Source of the DNA: Tupaia tana
Lineage: Eukaryota; Chordata; Mammalia; Scandentia; Tupaiidae
Direction: 5' to 3'
Length of the DNA stretch: 64,000 bases
NCBI GenBank assembly: GCA_026018925.1
Contig: JAKSZU010000004.1
Span: 11,052,517-11,116,516 of the forward strand
Positions 11,164 through 63,264 of this stretch are shown here, piece after piece (positions within the stretch are counted from its first letter, which is position 1; every line of letters begins with the position of its first letter). A program made the position numbers and the translations under genes. Under the pieces are notes generated by a model. That model saw only the letters and a program-made list of their open reading frames with translations. It had not been told where the DNA came from and did no database searches.

Positions 11164-11858
11164 AGGCTGGCCCGTGGTGTGGTGGTTGGGGCGGCCAGAT
11201 CCTACAGAGCCAAGTGTGTGGTTTGAGTCCTGGGTCTGGTACCTTGCAAAACATGGGATGCCAGGTGTATGCACATGCCCCAAATCCCAGAAGGGGGAGA
11301 GGTGGAGCAGAAGGGATTGTGGCATGCCCATTCCCATGGGGTGCTCTCTCACTGTCTTCTTCTCTCCCTCTCTGGCAAGTGTACGTGCCCTCTGGCAAAA
11401 TTTTAAAAACACTGGGACCAACAGATGGCGTGATGGTTACGTCACTGGACTCCCACACAGTAGACTGTGGTTTGAGTCCTGGACCCGGAGGCTTAAAACA
11501 CACTGGGCGCATGTGTGTGTGTGCCCAAGATCCTGAGAGAATGGAGAAAGGACTGCAGCATGGCCATCCCCCTACCCCGGTGGTGATTTCTTGCTTTCTG
11601 TGTCTTTCTCTCTCTCTGTCTCTCCAGCAAGTGCACACACCCTATAGCAAAAATCTCTCTCTAAAAATATTTTTTTAGGGAGGCTGGCAGTTGGTGTGGT
11701 GGTTAAAGTTGCTGGACTCCCACATGGCTGACCAAGTCCCGGACCTGGTGGCTGGCTTTCTCACTTTCCCCCTCTCTCTGTTTGTCTCTGATCAAAACTA
11801 GAAAATAATAATAATAATAATAAATAAAGTTAATTAAAAAATTCTTTAAAAAGAAAAA
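11164..11858 (+). repeat. Three tandem + strand SINEs (L, L, S)
   Basis: Class L copies run about 11164-11410 and 11413-11668, and class S about 11680-11858 with an (AAT)n tail. All heads point the same way. They abut with little unique DNA between them. Confidence 0.82.
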
Positions 11859-11971
11859 AATATTTTCTCAGATACCAATAGATAATATTTCTTGTGCAGT
11901 TGATTAAACACTTTTGTGTTCTCACTTTGTCCTCCCAGCAAATCTGTGGGGTCAAGAGACTGATCTGCTGT

Positions 11972-12227
11972 GGGACCAGCAGTTAGCATAATGGCTATGT
12001 TGCTGGACTCCCAAGTAGTTGACCGCGGTTCGTGTCCTGGACGCGGTGGCTTAAAACTCACGCCGGGCACGTGTGCGTGCGTGCCCAAGATCCCGAGAGA
12101 ATAGAGGAGAAGGGATTGCAGCGTGGCCATCCCCCCTGGGGGGTGATTTCTCGCTTTCTGTCTCTCTGTCTCTCTCTCTGTGTGTCTGGCGAGCACATGC
12201 GCCCTATCGCAAAAACCTCTCGATAAA
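11972..12227 (+). repeat. SINE class L with TSD
   Basis: A full copy flanked by AGACTGATCTGCTG and AGTCTGATCTGCTG (one mismatch). The body ends CCCTATCGCAAAAACC. Confidence 0.88.
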
Positions 12228-12485
12228 AAAGAGTCTGATCTGCTGAGTCTCCATGATGTGAGGGACGTGTCCCGAGGCAGTCCAGTGGCTGGTCGGGCTC
12301 CAGCCTGTGGCTTCCCAAGCCTGGAGTCAGGCCTTGGCTTCAGCGGCTGCATCTGGGGGCCCTGCCGTCGCCTCCCACCTCAGGGTGGTTTGCGGAGCTC
12401 TTGGCATGAGAGGCCGAGCCTGCTGGGAAAGTGGGACGGCGACTTCATGGCCCTCGCTCACGTGTTGCGTCTCACTGTTTAAAAA

Positions 12486-12869
12486 AAATCTGCTAGAAGG
12501 TTCAGGTGCTCGCTCGCCAGAGACACACAGAGGGGAGGGAGCAGCCCTGGGGGCCCGCCACGCAATCTTTTTGCCTCCATTGTCTTCGCAGGGTATTAGT
12601 ACACGTGGGCATGCACTCTTGTTTTTTGCTATAGGGCGAGTGTGCTCACTGGAGAGAGACAGAGAGAAGAGAGACAGAGTGAGAAAGCGCCCCCCTCGGA
12701 GGGCTGGTTACACCACAATCCCTTGGCCTCTATTCTCCTCTTAGGGTCCTGGGCACACAGGAACACATTGCCTGTCATGTTTTTCAAGCCTCTGGGTCTG
12801 GGACTTGAACCTCATGGCTTGGCCGTGTGGGATCTAGCCACCTTAACCACCATGCCAGTGGCTGGCCCT
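12486..12869 (-). repeat. Old partial class L copy plus a full class L SINE
   Basis: A decayed 3' half at about 12486-12620 (GGTGCTCGCTCGCCAGAGA) is followed by a full - strand copy at about 12622-12869 ending GCCAGTGGCTGGCCC. Confidence 0.75.
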
Positions 12870-13212
12870 AAGCTTCGCATTTGATGACTTTCCCCAGTTC
12901 TGTGAAGAGGGTATTAATTGCCCATTCACTGTCCGGGAGGTTGGATTCCCAGGGCCGTCGAGGGACAGCTGTGGGACAGTGGGGACTGCGTGCGGCTCGC
13001 CTCCCATCCCCCTTGCCTCTGCACACCCCAGCCCACCCCTCCTGTCGCTCCCACCTCATGCCCACTCACTCACACCCCTCTCCCTGCCCCATTTTCCCGG
13101 CCAGGGCCACACCAGGCTACGACTGAGCGAGGTGGGACCTGGCTAGAGGGGGGCCCGGTCACTCCTCACCCCAGAGGGCATCTGTTCAGCACTTTTCTGA
13201 TTCCAGTTTAGT

Positions 13213-13340
13213 AGTTTTTTTATTTAAAAAATATGTATTTAATTTATTAATATATTTTGTTTTTCAAGTTTTGCTATAGGACACGTGTGCTCACCAGAGG
13301 GAGAGAGAGCAAGGGAGAGTGAGAAAGCAGCTCTCTCGGC
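13213..13340 (-). repeat. Truncated SINE class L
   Basis: An A/T-rich tail in reverse, then TTTTGCTATAGGACACGTG and a GA-rich stretch. The tRNA-like head is missing. Confidence 0.65.
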
Positions 13341-13644
13341 CCGAGCACCAAGGGGAGGAAGAACACAGGCTGACGCGAGGACACGGCTGTGCCCCTGTGG
13401 CGGCCGCGGCGGCAGCAACGGGGTGCGGGGCTGGGCGCTGGTGCAAGCTGAACTGCAGGGCACTGTCGAGTCTCACCCAGATCTAGAACGTCACAGCCAG
13501 TGGCTGGCCGAGACCTCTGAGACCCACGTCGCTCAGGCTGAGACAGCCCCCGCGGTCCTTCTCCCTGGGCCTGTGACGTTCTGGGACTGGTGCCGTTGCC
13601 GTGGCTGACTGTGACACGCGTAAGATACATCATCTTCTGTCACA

Positions 13645-13752
13645 GCTGAAAAGAAGGGGAAAGGAGAGAAAGCAAGTCACCAGGTCCAGAAACCGAACGT
13701 GAAGGCCACGTGGCAGCCGAGCCTTAACCAGTCCGCCGCCTGCTGGCCCCTA
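13645..13752 (-). repeat. Partial SINE class S
   Basis: GAGAAAGCAAGTCACCAGG followed by a diverged head ending CCGCCTGCTGGCCCC, on the - strand. Confidence 0.65.
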
Positions 13753-13865
13753 GGGTAGGGGTCGAGAAAGGGACTCTCCCTGAGTTCTCCAGCCAGGGCT
13801 TTCCCGGATTCAGTTTTTAGGGGCCTCAGCAGGAATCAGGGTACACTCACAGCATTTGCCAGAAG

Positions 13866-13987
13866 AGGACGGCTCACAGGGGGAGGGGGGGGCTCACAGG
13901 GGGACGGCTCACAGGGGATGTCTCACGGGGGGGTGGGGACGGCTCACGGGGGACAGCTCACGGGGGGGGGACGGCTCACAGAGGCAA
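13866..13987. repeat. G-rich minisatellite
   Basis: Irregular tandem units of about 15-21 bp based on GACGGCTCACAGGGGG, with G runs of 5 to 9. The core GGCTCAC (once GTCTCAC, once CAGCTCAC) recurs about seven times. Confidence 0.85.
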
Positions 13988-13989
13988 GC

Positions 13990-16025
13990 AGAACTGGGGA
14001 AGACCTGGGATGACACCGGGAGGAGGCACCGCCTGCCTGGAGGGCCAAGGGAGGAAGCGTCATTAAGGAGCCTGGCCAGAGCTGGACTGGAGATGAAGGC
14101 CACCCCGCAGGACGGTGGCAGAGGAGCCTGGCACCCCACATCACGGGGCGGAGGGCATAAGGCACACCCGGGTCTCACTCCTCCTTCCTCTGCTGCCGGT
14201 GGCTGCTGTTGGCCAGACCCCACCCAAAGCCAAAAGGCAAGAGGGCCAGTGGGCAGGTCGGCAGGAGTCAAGCCCTGGACTCGCAGCAGGGCCAAGGAGC
14301 CCCGAGGACAGGGGCCAGCCCCGAGCTCGTCTTTCTCCTGGACTTGGCCTTGAACAGGGGAGACGGGCTGTGCCGGCTTCCACAGCAGACCTGCCATGCT
14401 CCCAGGCCCGGTTCACTGTCCAGAGGGCCAGCCCCAGCGCTGGCACGACGCTCTTCCTGTCCCTGGCATCCCCAGCTGTCAGAGCCCATCACACCATGCC
14501 ACCCAGTGTGTGGCAGACCCCTGCATGGGTCTGTCCCCCGGAGGCTGCTCTAGCGTCTCACAGGCCTGGCTAAGTAAGACTGTTCGCTCTAAGGGCCTGG
14601 CCCAGACCAAGCGCCAGCGTTGGCCAGGTGTCACCTCACTGCACCTTGTTCTGTGCGGTCCGGGCACACGTGGGCAGCGAGTGGCACACGGCAGGCATCG
14701 AATGCCACCTTGCCTGGCCTGGGTAGGGTCACCCTCTTCCGGTATGCAGTCGCCGCTCTGTTAACGTCTCGCCGTGCTGGGCCGGCAGGGCCCTGGGATC
14801 ACAGCAGCGAACATGAGTCCCTGCGTGTTCCTGCAGAGAAGGAAGTGCCTTTGCAGAATAGACAGGGCGGAGACAGACAGCAGTGGGCTGCAGGGCCCTG
14901 TGCAGTCAGGGAGGGCCACTTGGAGGAGGATGCTCAGCTGGGACTGAAGGAGCATAGAAAGGAGAGTGGGAAGGCCTGGAAAGGCGTTTGAGGCGGAGGG
15001 AACCGCAGGAGCAAAGGCGTGGAGGTGGAGGAGCCTCTGGAGGCCTGAAGGATTCAGCGTTTCAGCCTGAAGAAGGCGTAGGGGAGGCGAGGTCTGCCAG
15101 GCCAGCTCCTGGGCCGAGGGGTGGCAGGGGAGACACTGCCTCGTTGCTTAGCACCACAGCAAACAGCGACTGGGTGTCAGACGGCCAGCAGCTGGGCTCT
15201 GCCAGCCTCCCTCTCCCCAGAATATTTCAGGGCTAAGTCAGAAAATGTGCAAGCAGCCTCCTGACCCCAGCTGTCCAGGGCCTACCTTACAAGGGTGTGC
15301 TTGCTCTGGGTGTTCACATCCCCCCCTTCATCGGACACAGAGACATAAATACACACGTGCGTGGCACTCGTGGGAGCGTGGGTGAGCAAGAGTACACCGG
15401 CCAAGCACCGAGGGACACTCCAACAGCTGGCCAGGGCTGTCCCCCATCACACTCAGCCCCCGCTCCCCTGTCACACAGTCACACTCACACGATGGCCACG
15501 GTCCTCTGTGGTCACACGGTCCCTGCCCTCAGTCACACAGACACATGCCCTCACCCCACATGTGTACCCCCAGGCATCACTTGCACGTGGGCAGCAACCC
15601 CACAATCATGACCCCAAGTTCCCACAACACACAAGAGCAAACCCACTCCCGGACAGACACTGCAGGCCCTGCCACCCCCACCCCTGCCCCAGGCATTCTT
15701 CAGCGACAAAGACCTCCCCAGAGGAGGGGCTCAGGAAAAGAGGCACCAGGAGTGGGGACTGGGAAGGGGCCCATAGCTCCCTGCGGGGAGGAGACTTAAG
15801 AGCGAGGCCTGGCCCTGCTGCTGGTGGGCTGGCGACCCGGGGGGCAGGTGTGCCTTGAAGTCAGCAGAAGCAGGGCTGAGTGGGGGGGTGACAGTGGAGC
15901 GCGACAGACCCGAGGAAACCTGGCAGGGTGGGGGCGCCAGGCGGTGTTAAATTCGGCCTGAACCTCAGAGGCTGAAAGCCCCCCTCGGCCCGCCGCGCTT
16001 CCCTAACTCCTGGCGCCCCAGGCCT
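13990..16025. other. Unique DNA upstream of SYNC
   Basis: No gene is supported and no SINE is seen. A CACACA-rich stretch lies at about 15340-15660. A part at about 14930-15020 (AGGGAACCGCAGGAGCAAAGG) resembles an old mammalian interspersed repeat that I cannot name securely. Open frames on both strands fit high GC content. Confidence 0.4.
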
Positions 16026-16488
16026 CAGGCTGTCCCCAGCCGCAAAGGGGTGTGGCTGCGAACCCCCTCCCGCAGCCTGCGCCCTGCCCCACCCCTCCGC
16101 GACAGCTGCGGGGCGCCGAGAGGGTGGCCGCCTCCCCCTGCGAGGGCGGGACCCGAGGGCGCCCCTGAACACTTGCAGGCGCGGGCCGCTGGGTCCCTCG
16201 GCGCACCCTCCCCAGGGCAGGGCCAGGCTCTCCCGGGATGCGGCCCCACTCCTCCCTCACCCCGGCGGGGAAAGGAGGGGCGGGAAGACCCGGTTTGGGA
16301 AAGGCGGCCTCCCCGCCCCCCGGGCCGCGCTGCCCGCCGCCTCCTCCCGGGCCGGAGCCGGGCCAAGTGGGCGCGCCCGGCGGCCGGGATCGGGTGTCGG
16401 CTGCAGCTGGCAGTGCGGCTGGCGGCGCTGCGCGAGAGGCCCGCGGGCGGCTATTAATAACGCGGCGCGCAGCCGGGGTCGCGCAGCC

Positions 16489-35686
<19,198 letters not shown>

Positions 35687-35821
35687 CGATAACCGAAGTG
35701 CATCTAACAAGTCATTCAGGAATAACCCACACCTCCAGAATGCTTGGGTGAAGCATCTGTCATTTGGAATGTTTCAATTTCTAGTAGGACTCACTATGCT
35801 GTAGATAGCACCAGGAATTCT

Positions 35822-35988
35822 TTTTTCAAAGAATTATTTTATTTAACTTTATTTATTATTACCATTATTACTTTCCAGTTTGATCACAGAGAGGAAGTGA
35901 GAAAGCACGCCACCAGGTCCAAGACTTGAACCTTGGTCGGCCATGTGGGAGTCCAGCGCCTTTAACCACCATGCCACTTGCCGGCCCC
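35822..35988 (-). repeat. SINE class S in the SYNC 3' UTR
   Basis: A complete copy with the exact 15-bp TSD AGCACCAGGAATTCT at 35807-35821 and 35989-36003. It would be transcribed as antisense SINE sequence in the mature SYNC mRNA. Confidence 0.93.
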
Positions 35989-36243
35989 AGCACCAGGAAT
36001 TCTGCAGCAGGATAAAACTGCTTGACTCTGGGCATTCTGTTTCTTGGCCTTTCTCACTGTGACTCAGTTTCCACAGGAGAGCAGGAAAGGCAGCTGTGCT
36101 GTCAGATTCAGACTATGACAAAGAAGGCCAAGGAGACGGTTTACTGCAGTCAGAGATCTGAGGGGTATTCTCCATAGGCTGAGGGACAGAATTACTGCTC
36201 GCTGCTTGTAATACCATCACACTACCCATCAATCTCCTTACAT

Positions 36244-36249
36244 AATAAA
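36244..36249 (+). promoter_or_regulatory. Candidate SYNC polyadenylation signal
   Basis: A canonical AATAAA, 558 bp past the stop codon. Confidence 0.55.
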
Positions 36250-36382
36250 TATGCAGACGGGTTTTGCGTGGAACTGGGAAAGCTAGTCGCACAGACTTAG
36301 AGCCTGGTGATACTGGAGGCCAGTGAACTGAGCATGGCCCACCCCCCATCCGCTACCAATTGCTTTGGTTTTTTTAATTTAT

Positions 36383-37068
36383 TGGGACCAGCAGATGGTG
36401 TAATGGTTATGTCATTGGACTCCCACATAGTTGACCAAGGTTCAAGTCCTGGACCTGGGGGATTAAAACTTGTACGCATGCTTGCCCAAAAGCACTAGAA
36501 GGGATTGTGGCATGGCCATCCCCCCTAGGGGGTGATTTCTCACTTTGTCTCCCCAGTGAGTGCTCATGCCCTACAGCAAAAATCTCTCTTGGATAAAAAA
36601 AAAAAATTTGCTACAGGGCATTTGTACTTGCTGAAGAGACAGCAGCTAGAAAGTGAGAAAGGGATTTGGGGCATGCCTAGGCACCCAGCGTGTTTTTCAA
36701 GTCAATGGCTGTGGGCTCCAGTTGGCTGTGTGGAACCCAGTGCCTTAAATTCAGGGCACTCAGCTGGCCCGTTTTTAAGTTCTAGGGTCCCTTAAAGAAA
36801 CCAAGGGTAGGGAACCAGCAGTTAGTGTAATGGCTATGTCGCTGGACTCCCATGTAGTCGACCGCAGTTCGCATCCTGGACCCAGTGGCTTAAAACACGC
36901 CGGGCGCGTGTGCATGCGTGCCCAAGATCCCGAGAGGAGAATGGAGGAGAAGGGATTGCGGCGTGACCATCCCCCCAGGGGGTGATTTCTCTTTCTGTCT
37001 CTATGTCTCTGTCTGGCGAGCGCACGACGCGCCCTATAGCAAAAAAAAAAAAAAAAAAGAAAAAGAAA
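36383..37068. repeat. Three SINEs between the two genes
   Basis: Class L + (36383-36606), short old class L - (36607-36771) and young class L + (36811-37068). The last is flanked by AAAGAAACCAAGGGTA and AAAGAAACCAAGAGTA. Confidence 0.82.
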
Positions 37069-37347
37069 AAGAAAGAAACCAAGAGTAAAAGAGAGTGTGG
37101 TAAATCGTCCACTATATATATACACTCTAGATGCCCAAACATCTCAGTCATTTCCTGGTTAAACACGTATCTGGGAACTCACAAATATTCTGACTGATGC
37201 TTTCCCTAACTTCCAAGATTTCCTCTAATTACACTTACCGTTTGGGAGATGTGGATAACCATACCATTGAGAATGGTCTGATCAGACACTTCTGTATATA
37301 TAACACGGAAACAGAGGACAGACAGTAATTATTCCAAACAAAATACA

Positions 37348-37562
37348 GGGGCCAGCCAGTGGTGTGGTAGATAAGCAGCTGGATCCCACATGGCCAACTG
37401 GTTCTAGTCCCAGCTCAGCATCTTGAAATCCATGCTGGGTGTATGTGTGCATGCTTAAAATTCTGAGGAGAAAGGAGAGGGACTGCAGTGTGGCCACTTC
37501 CACTGGGGAGTGCTTTCTCACTTTCCCTCTTTGGTGACTACATGCACCCCATAGCCAATTAA
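37348..37562 (+). repeat. SINE class L
   Basis: Head GGGGCCAGCCAGTGGTGTGG and end CACCCCATAGCCAATTAAAA. Confidence 0.8.
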
Positions 37563-38585
37563 AAAGAAATTACAGACTTTTAGGCACTGAAATACCTGTG
37601 TGAAGTTACCCTGGGCAGAGAAAAAAATTTACCTACTCCCGGTCACTGTTTTGCAAATATGAGGTACTTAAATATTCGCTAGAAGGAAAGTCCTCCCTGA
37701 TCATATAAAAACCACAACAAAGCAATCTCTTCCCAACAGCCTATACTAACTAAACCTTGGAAGTTCATTGTTAGAAACTTTTTACTATATTATTTCATGT
37801 TATGATAAACTTAATTCCTTTTTATTTTCTCAACTTTACAGGGGCTGTTTAGAAAAGTATGGCCGAATCTGTAACCCAGAAACAAAAACCACTTCATAGC
37901 AAAGGATTATTAAATATTCTTTGGACATTTTTCCCCCCAGAGGAACACCAGAGATTTGGCAAGCAGCTCACTTCCTGAAAGTTGCAAATAAGGGCTGACC
38001 TGTTTAAAAGAGCTCATAGGGCTGGCTGGAGGCAGAGCGGCAGCCAGCTCCCAGCGGCACTGTCTCTGGGCTGCTGGCACTGACCTGTGTCCTGAGGACG
38101 GGAGAGAGCTGATCTTCCAGCAGCAGTCCTCACACAGGTGCCAAGTACAGGATGAATGTACGGACACACCTTGCAGTATCGTGAAGAATGTACCTTGCCT
38201 TGTGTTGACCCAAACTAAAAACATACTTGGGAGGGTGGTGGTGGGGACCGATGGGGTCAAAGGGTGACCGGTTTTCATTATATGGGTTTATAATGTGAAT
38301 TACTTTGTGCTATGAGTGCATCCTTTTACAAAGTTTACTTCTTAAAGACTATGCTTGTTCTTATTTTACTAAGAAAAATTTCACTATACTTTAAAACCAA
38401 CCAGACTTGGGAATAAGGAACCAATTCAGGTTTCAACCTAAGATTTCCCCAAAGGCTGCATCTTGTGAGTGTATTTTGGGGTCATATTAGTCTACTCAGT
38501 GAAAAAAACAAGTACCAAAAAAACCGGACGTGAAAAAATCAGGTATTTTATCTGCTTATGGCATTTGGTGATAGACTTTCAGAGT
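37563..38585. other. Unique sequence between the gene ends
   Basis: A/T-rich and without SINEs. It may include the distal RBBP4 3' UTR on the - strand; a reverse-strand AATAAA lies at 37821-37826. Confidence 0.35.
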
Positions 38586-38587
38586 CC

Positions 38588-38821
38588 TTTTTTTTTTCTG
38601 AGGTTTTTGCTACAGGGTACGTGTGCTCGCCAGAAAGCAAAAAATCACCCCCTGGGGGGATGGCCACGCCGCAATCCCTTCTCCTCCATTCTCTTCTCTC
38701 GGGACCTTGGGCACGCACACACATGCACCCGGTGTGAGTTTAAGCCACCAGGTCTAGGACTCGAACCGTGGTCGACTACATGGGAGTCCAGCGACATAGC
38801 CATTACACAAACTGCTGGTCC
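38588..38821 (-). repeat. SINE class L
   Basis: TTTTTGCTACAGGGTACGTG, CCCCCTGGGGGGATGGCC, and a head ending ACAAACTGCTGGTCCC. Confidence 0.88.
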
Positions 38822-38829
38822 CGGAGTCC

Positions 38830-40127
38830 ATGATTTCTAACCCCTAAGTACAGGCCCTAGTGAATGACATACTGGGGAGATTCAACTTCTGAGAAAAGGC
38901 TCAACCACCTTTTCCAAATTTAAATTTTGCCTTAAATTCACTCTACCACACTGCCTTTGACACTCAAGTATGTCTAGTTCTCTAGGGGCAGACTTCACTA
39001 AGATGTATTTTATCAAAGACTATTATGTGCACCTCTGATTCAGTGTATTACGTCTTTCACTTTCCTTGGGAAGAACTAAAACTCTTTTCTATTACTTTGA
39101 GTCTATTATATTTAATTCTGCTCTTGACAGTCAAATACCATGTTAAATAACTGCCATATGAACAATTCTTGTAAGCCAGACTCGTGTTTGCTGGAGTCAC
39201 GTGTGAATAAAACCCACCAGCATGGGGCTATGTAGAAAAGCGATTTATTCCATATAAGCACTTACACAGTCAGTCACGGAGAGCGACAGGCCTGCAGGTG
39301 AGACAGGTCCCCCAATGGAGAGGGGTCAAACTAGTGGTCAAGGACTAACTCCTAAAAAAGCAACTCTTATCAAGGATTAACTTAATTTCAAAAACAAATA
39401 CAAGCTATCGACTCATTCTTTTCCACTTGACAGTTTACCTGTGGCACAGCTGTCAGGTAAAAACATACATCTTTACAACTTGGTGGTCCCAAGTTTAAAA
39501 ACAAAAACAAAAAAACCCATTTCACAGAAAGGAAAGAAATAATATGGAAACAGCTCAAGAAATACACTAACGAGCAAAAATATATGGGGCAAAGAAGAAC
39601 ATGTAGTTTTCTTAACTGAAGAATCCAAGGAGCCTGGTCTACCAGGAAATGTCCACCCGGAAAGCGGGCGTCAAGGTTTTCAGAGCAGGAATCTAGGACT
39701 GAATCTCCCCTACATCCTGAATAAGAATGGCATCGCGCAGTATGGATACTTCATGGCTCAGACACCTACTTCACTTGGCTCTATTCCTTACTCACTCTAG
39801 CATTTACTTAAATGAGTCTGAAAAACTTGGGGATACAGCATCAGAAGAAAAATAATCACACATAATATTCCCCTTTCTGTGGCTACTTTAGACCTGGGTT
39901 TGTTACTAGAAAATTCCTGAAGAAAATTTAAATATAAGTCTGTGGCTTTGCTAAAGTAAGCCCCCCAGTTCATATTTAGAAAACACCCACTGTTCGGGGT
40001 AAGAGTATTGGTGATACCTATCAGAGAGGGATAGTAGATCTAACGTATGTCTCAAAACCAGTGTTAAACCAATTGCAGGGCTGAGAGGAAAAGGGGGAGT
40101 CTAAAATCACAAGAAGTGCAGACATAT
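38830..40127 (-). other. RBBP4: Probable RBBP4 3' UTR
   Basis: SINE-free, A/T-rich sequence after the RBBP4 stop. A reverse-strand AATAAA at 39244-39249 is followed by a GT-rich stretch (GCTGGTGGGTTTTATT), giving a 3' UTR of about 0.9 kb. Later sites could lengthen it. The extent is inferred. Confidence 0.6.
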
Positions 40128-61049
<20,922 letters not shown>

Positions 61050-61530
61050 TTAAATTTTCTAGAGGGTATGTAAGCTTGCCAGAGAGGGAGACAAAGGGCG
61101 AAAGCATTCCTAACGGAGTGTGGTCATGCCACAAACCCCTCTGCATTTCTCCACCGTGTTGGGATTTTGTGTTCTGTTTTGGTTTTTTTTGAGAGGTTTT
61201 TGCTATAGGGTGCGTACGCTCGCCAGAAAGACAGAGAGACAGAAAGTGAGAAATCGCCCCCCAGGGGGGATGGCCACACCGCAATCCCTTCTCCATTCTC
61301 CTCTCAGGATCTTGGGCACGCATGCACACGCCATTTAAGCCACCGGGACCAGGACTTGAACTGCGGCTAACTACACGAGAGTCCAACGGCATAGCCATTA
61401 CACTAACTGCTGGTCCCCATGTTGGGATTTGAACGCCACATGCCTGATGTGTTCTTTAAACCTGAGACTTAACTCCATGGTGGGCCATGTGGGTTCTGTT
61501 TCCTTTAACCAATAGGACACGGGGTCAGCC
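61050..61530 (-). repeat. Class L SINE split by a younger class L SINE
   Basis: Outer copy 61050-61170 plus 61430-61530; inner copy 61185-61418. TGTTGGGATTT stands on both sides of the inner element. Confidence 0.85.
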
Positions 61531-61610
61531 GAATTTGTATTTGTTATCCTGGCCAAAAATTGCAGTAACTTTAGATAAAAAGAGGTTGAATGGACTAAAA
61601 TGTGAATTAC

Positions 61611-62012
61611 TGGGGTCAGCAGAAGGTATAGTGCTTAAAGCTCTGGACTCCCACAGGGCTGACCGCAGTTTGAATCTTGGACCTAGCAGGTTAAAACTCA
61701 GTCCAGGTGAATGTTCGTAAGTGCCCAAAACCCTGAGAGGAGAAGGGACTGCAGCACGGCCATCGCCCCCCGGGGGGTGATGTCTCTCTGACAAGTACAC
61801 GTGCCCAGAAAGGCAGTGAGTTACAGCTGACGGCAGCAGGGCAGTAATACAATGCTGTGATGCCGAACCCTGGCTCACACGCAGGCCTCCCTGTGCATGC
61901 TGGGCATTCACACCTACCCAGGAGAGATCCAGGCTGGCTAAGGCTAAACAGAGATCATGTGTGGACCCTGCTGGGGATGCACATCTTTCTCTCCCTCTCT
62001 CAAGAAAGAAAG
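61611..62012 (+). repeat. Class L SINE followed by a SINE-like element of the second family
   Basis: Class L 61611-61812. The second element (61813-62012) shares GGCTGGCTAAGGCT and ACCCTGCTGGGGATGC with the pair at 56525-56900. Confidence 0.65.
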
Positions 62013-62164
62013 AAAACATCAGTGATGGGTGGTAATGTGCTGTTTAAGAGAAGCATGGTTGACCTGACAAATATGCACTATATCCATGCTGGGAAAAACC
62101 ATGTTGTATACTATAAAGATGCACAGTGATTAAATGTACTTGTTTTAAATTAAATAAATGAGAA

Positions 62165-62390
62165 GGAGAAGCCAGATTTCACATGGCTACTGCGGTATGA
62201 ATCCCTGGCCCATCAGCCTAAAACACATGTGACATACACATGGGTGCCCATGATGTGACAAGATGGAGGACTGGAGGAAGGGCACCATGGCGTTTGCAGA
62301 CCCAGTGCAGGATGCTCCCCTCTCTCTTGTGTACGTGTGCATACCCTCTATCATGAAATAAATGAATAAAAAGGAATGAAAGGAAATGAC
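62165..62390 (+). repeat. Diverged SINE
   Basis: GATTTCACATGGCTACTGCG head centre, CCCATCAGCCTAAAACACA, and end CATACCCTCTATCATGAAAT. Similar to the copy at 40420-40660. Confidence 0.55.
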
Positions 62391-62511
62391 AGAAGGTAAA
62401 CTAGTTGTCCACACATTTACTAAGCATTGAACAAATGGGCACTGCTCCAATGTCATCTAAGCACAAAGATGGTAAAGACAGGATTCCCATCTTCAAAAAA
62501 CCAGGGCTGGG

Positions 62512-62938
62512 ACCAGCAGTTAGAGTAATGGCTATGTCGCTGGACTCCCACGTAGTCGACCGCGGTTTGAGTCCCAGACCCGGTGGTTTAAACTCTCGCC
62601 AGGCACGTGTGTGTGTGCATGCCCATTCCCCCCAGGGGATGATTTCTCACTTTCTGTCTCTCTCTTTCTGGGGAGCGCATGCACCCTATAACAAAAACCT
62701 CTCCAAGAAAACCAGGGCTAATCAGTAATGGACAGAAATAACAAAATATACTACAAAAGTGGTACTCGAAATATGGGAATTTACGGGCTGACAGGTGGTG
62801 TGGTTATAGGCGCTGGACTCCCACATGGCTGACCATCATTGAGGTCCAGACCCAGTAGCTTGCTTTCTCACCCACTCCCCAATCCCCGTCAAATTAAAAC
62901 AATAAAAATATATAAAATTAAATAATTCTTAAAAAAAA
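62512..62938 (+). repeat. Young class L SINE and a class S SINE
   Basis: Class L (62512-62705, internal deletion) with AAAACCAGGGCT on both sides; class S (62787-62938). Confidence 0.82.
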
Positions 62939-62992
62939 TGGGAGTTTAAATAAAAAGAATTCTTAAAAAAAATGGGAGTTTAAATAAAAAGA
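62926..62992. repeat. Tandem duplication of about 33 bp
   Basis: The unit AATTCTTAAAAAAAATGGG followed by AGTTTAAATAAAAAG occurs twice in a row at the end of the class S SINE. Confidence 0.8.
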
Positions 62993-63127
62993 TTAATTTT
63001 GAAATTAAGAAACTTTTAAGAAATAGGTGTGACCTGAAAACTCGAAAATGACAGCTAAAAGTGCCAGATTCTAATGCTAAGAACGCTACAATTTTTTTTT
63101 AATCATTTAAACACCATATGCTATGAG

Positions 63128-63215
63128 GTATTATTCCAATTACAAAATGAAGGCACTTGAGGGGGAAATCAAGCAATCTGCCTAAGGTCATATAACTATT
63201 ATCAGAACTGGGAAT
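63128..63215 (+). repeat. Possible MIR fragment
   Basis: AATTACAAAATGAAGGCACT, then TCTGCCTAAGGTCATATAAC and CAGAACTGGGA follow the order of the MIR core. Confidence 0.5.
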
Positions 63216-63264
63216 GAAGAATATGGAAAAGCCCAGTGGGAGAAAAGGCTAAAAAGTGGGTGTG

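Larger units (their letters stand above)
35687..36270 (+). other. SYNC: Probable SYNC 3' UTR with an embedded SINE
   Basis: Downstream of the stop the sequence is unique apart from one class S SINE. The first AATAAA is at 36244-36249, so the UTR probably ends near 36270. The cleavage site is inferred. Confidence 0.6.

Noticed and set aside
1-16000. Exons of KIAA1522, the expected upstream neighbour of SYNC
   Set aside because: I looked for it on the - strand because of human gene order but recognised no exon; it probably lies beyond the left edge.
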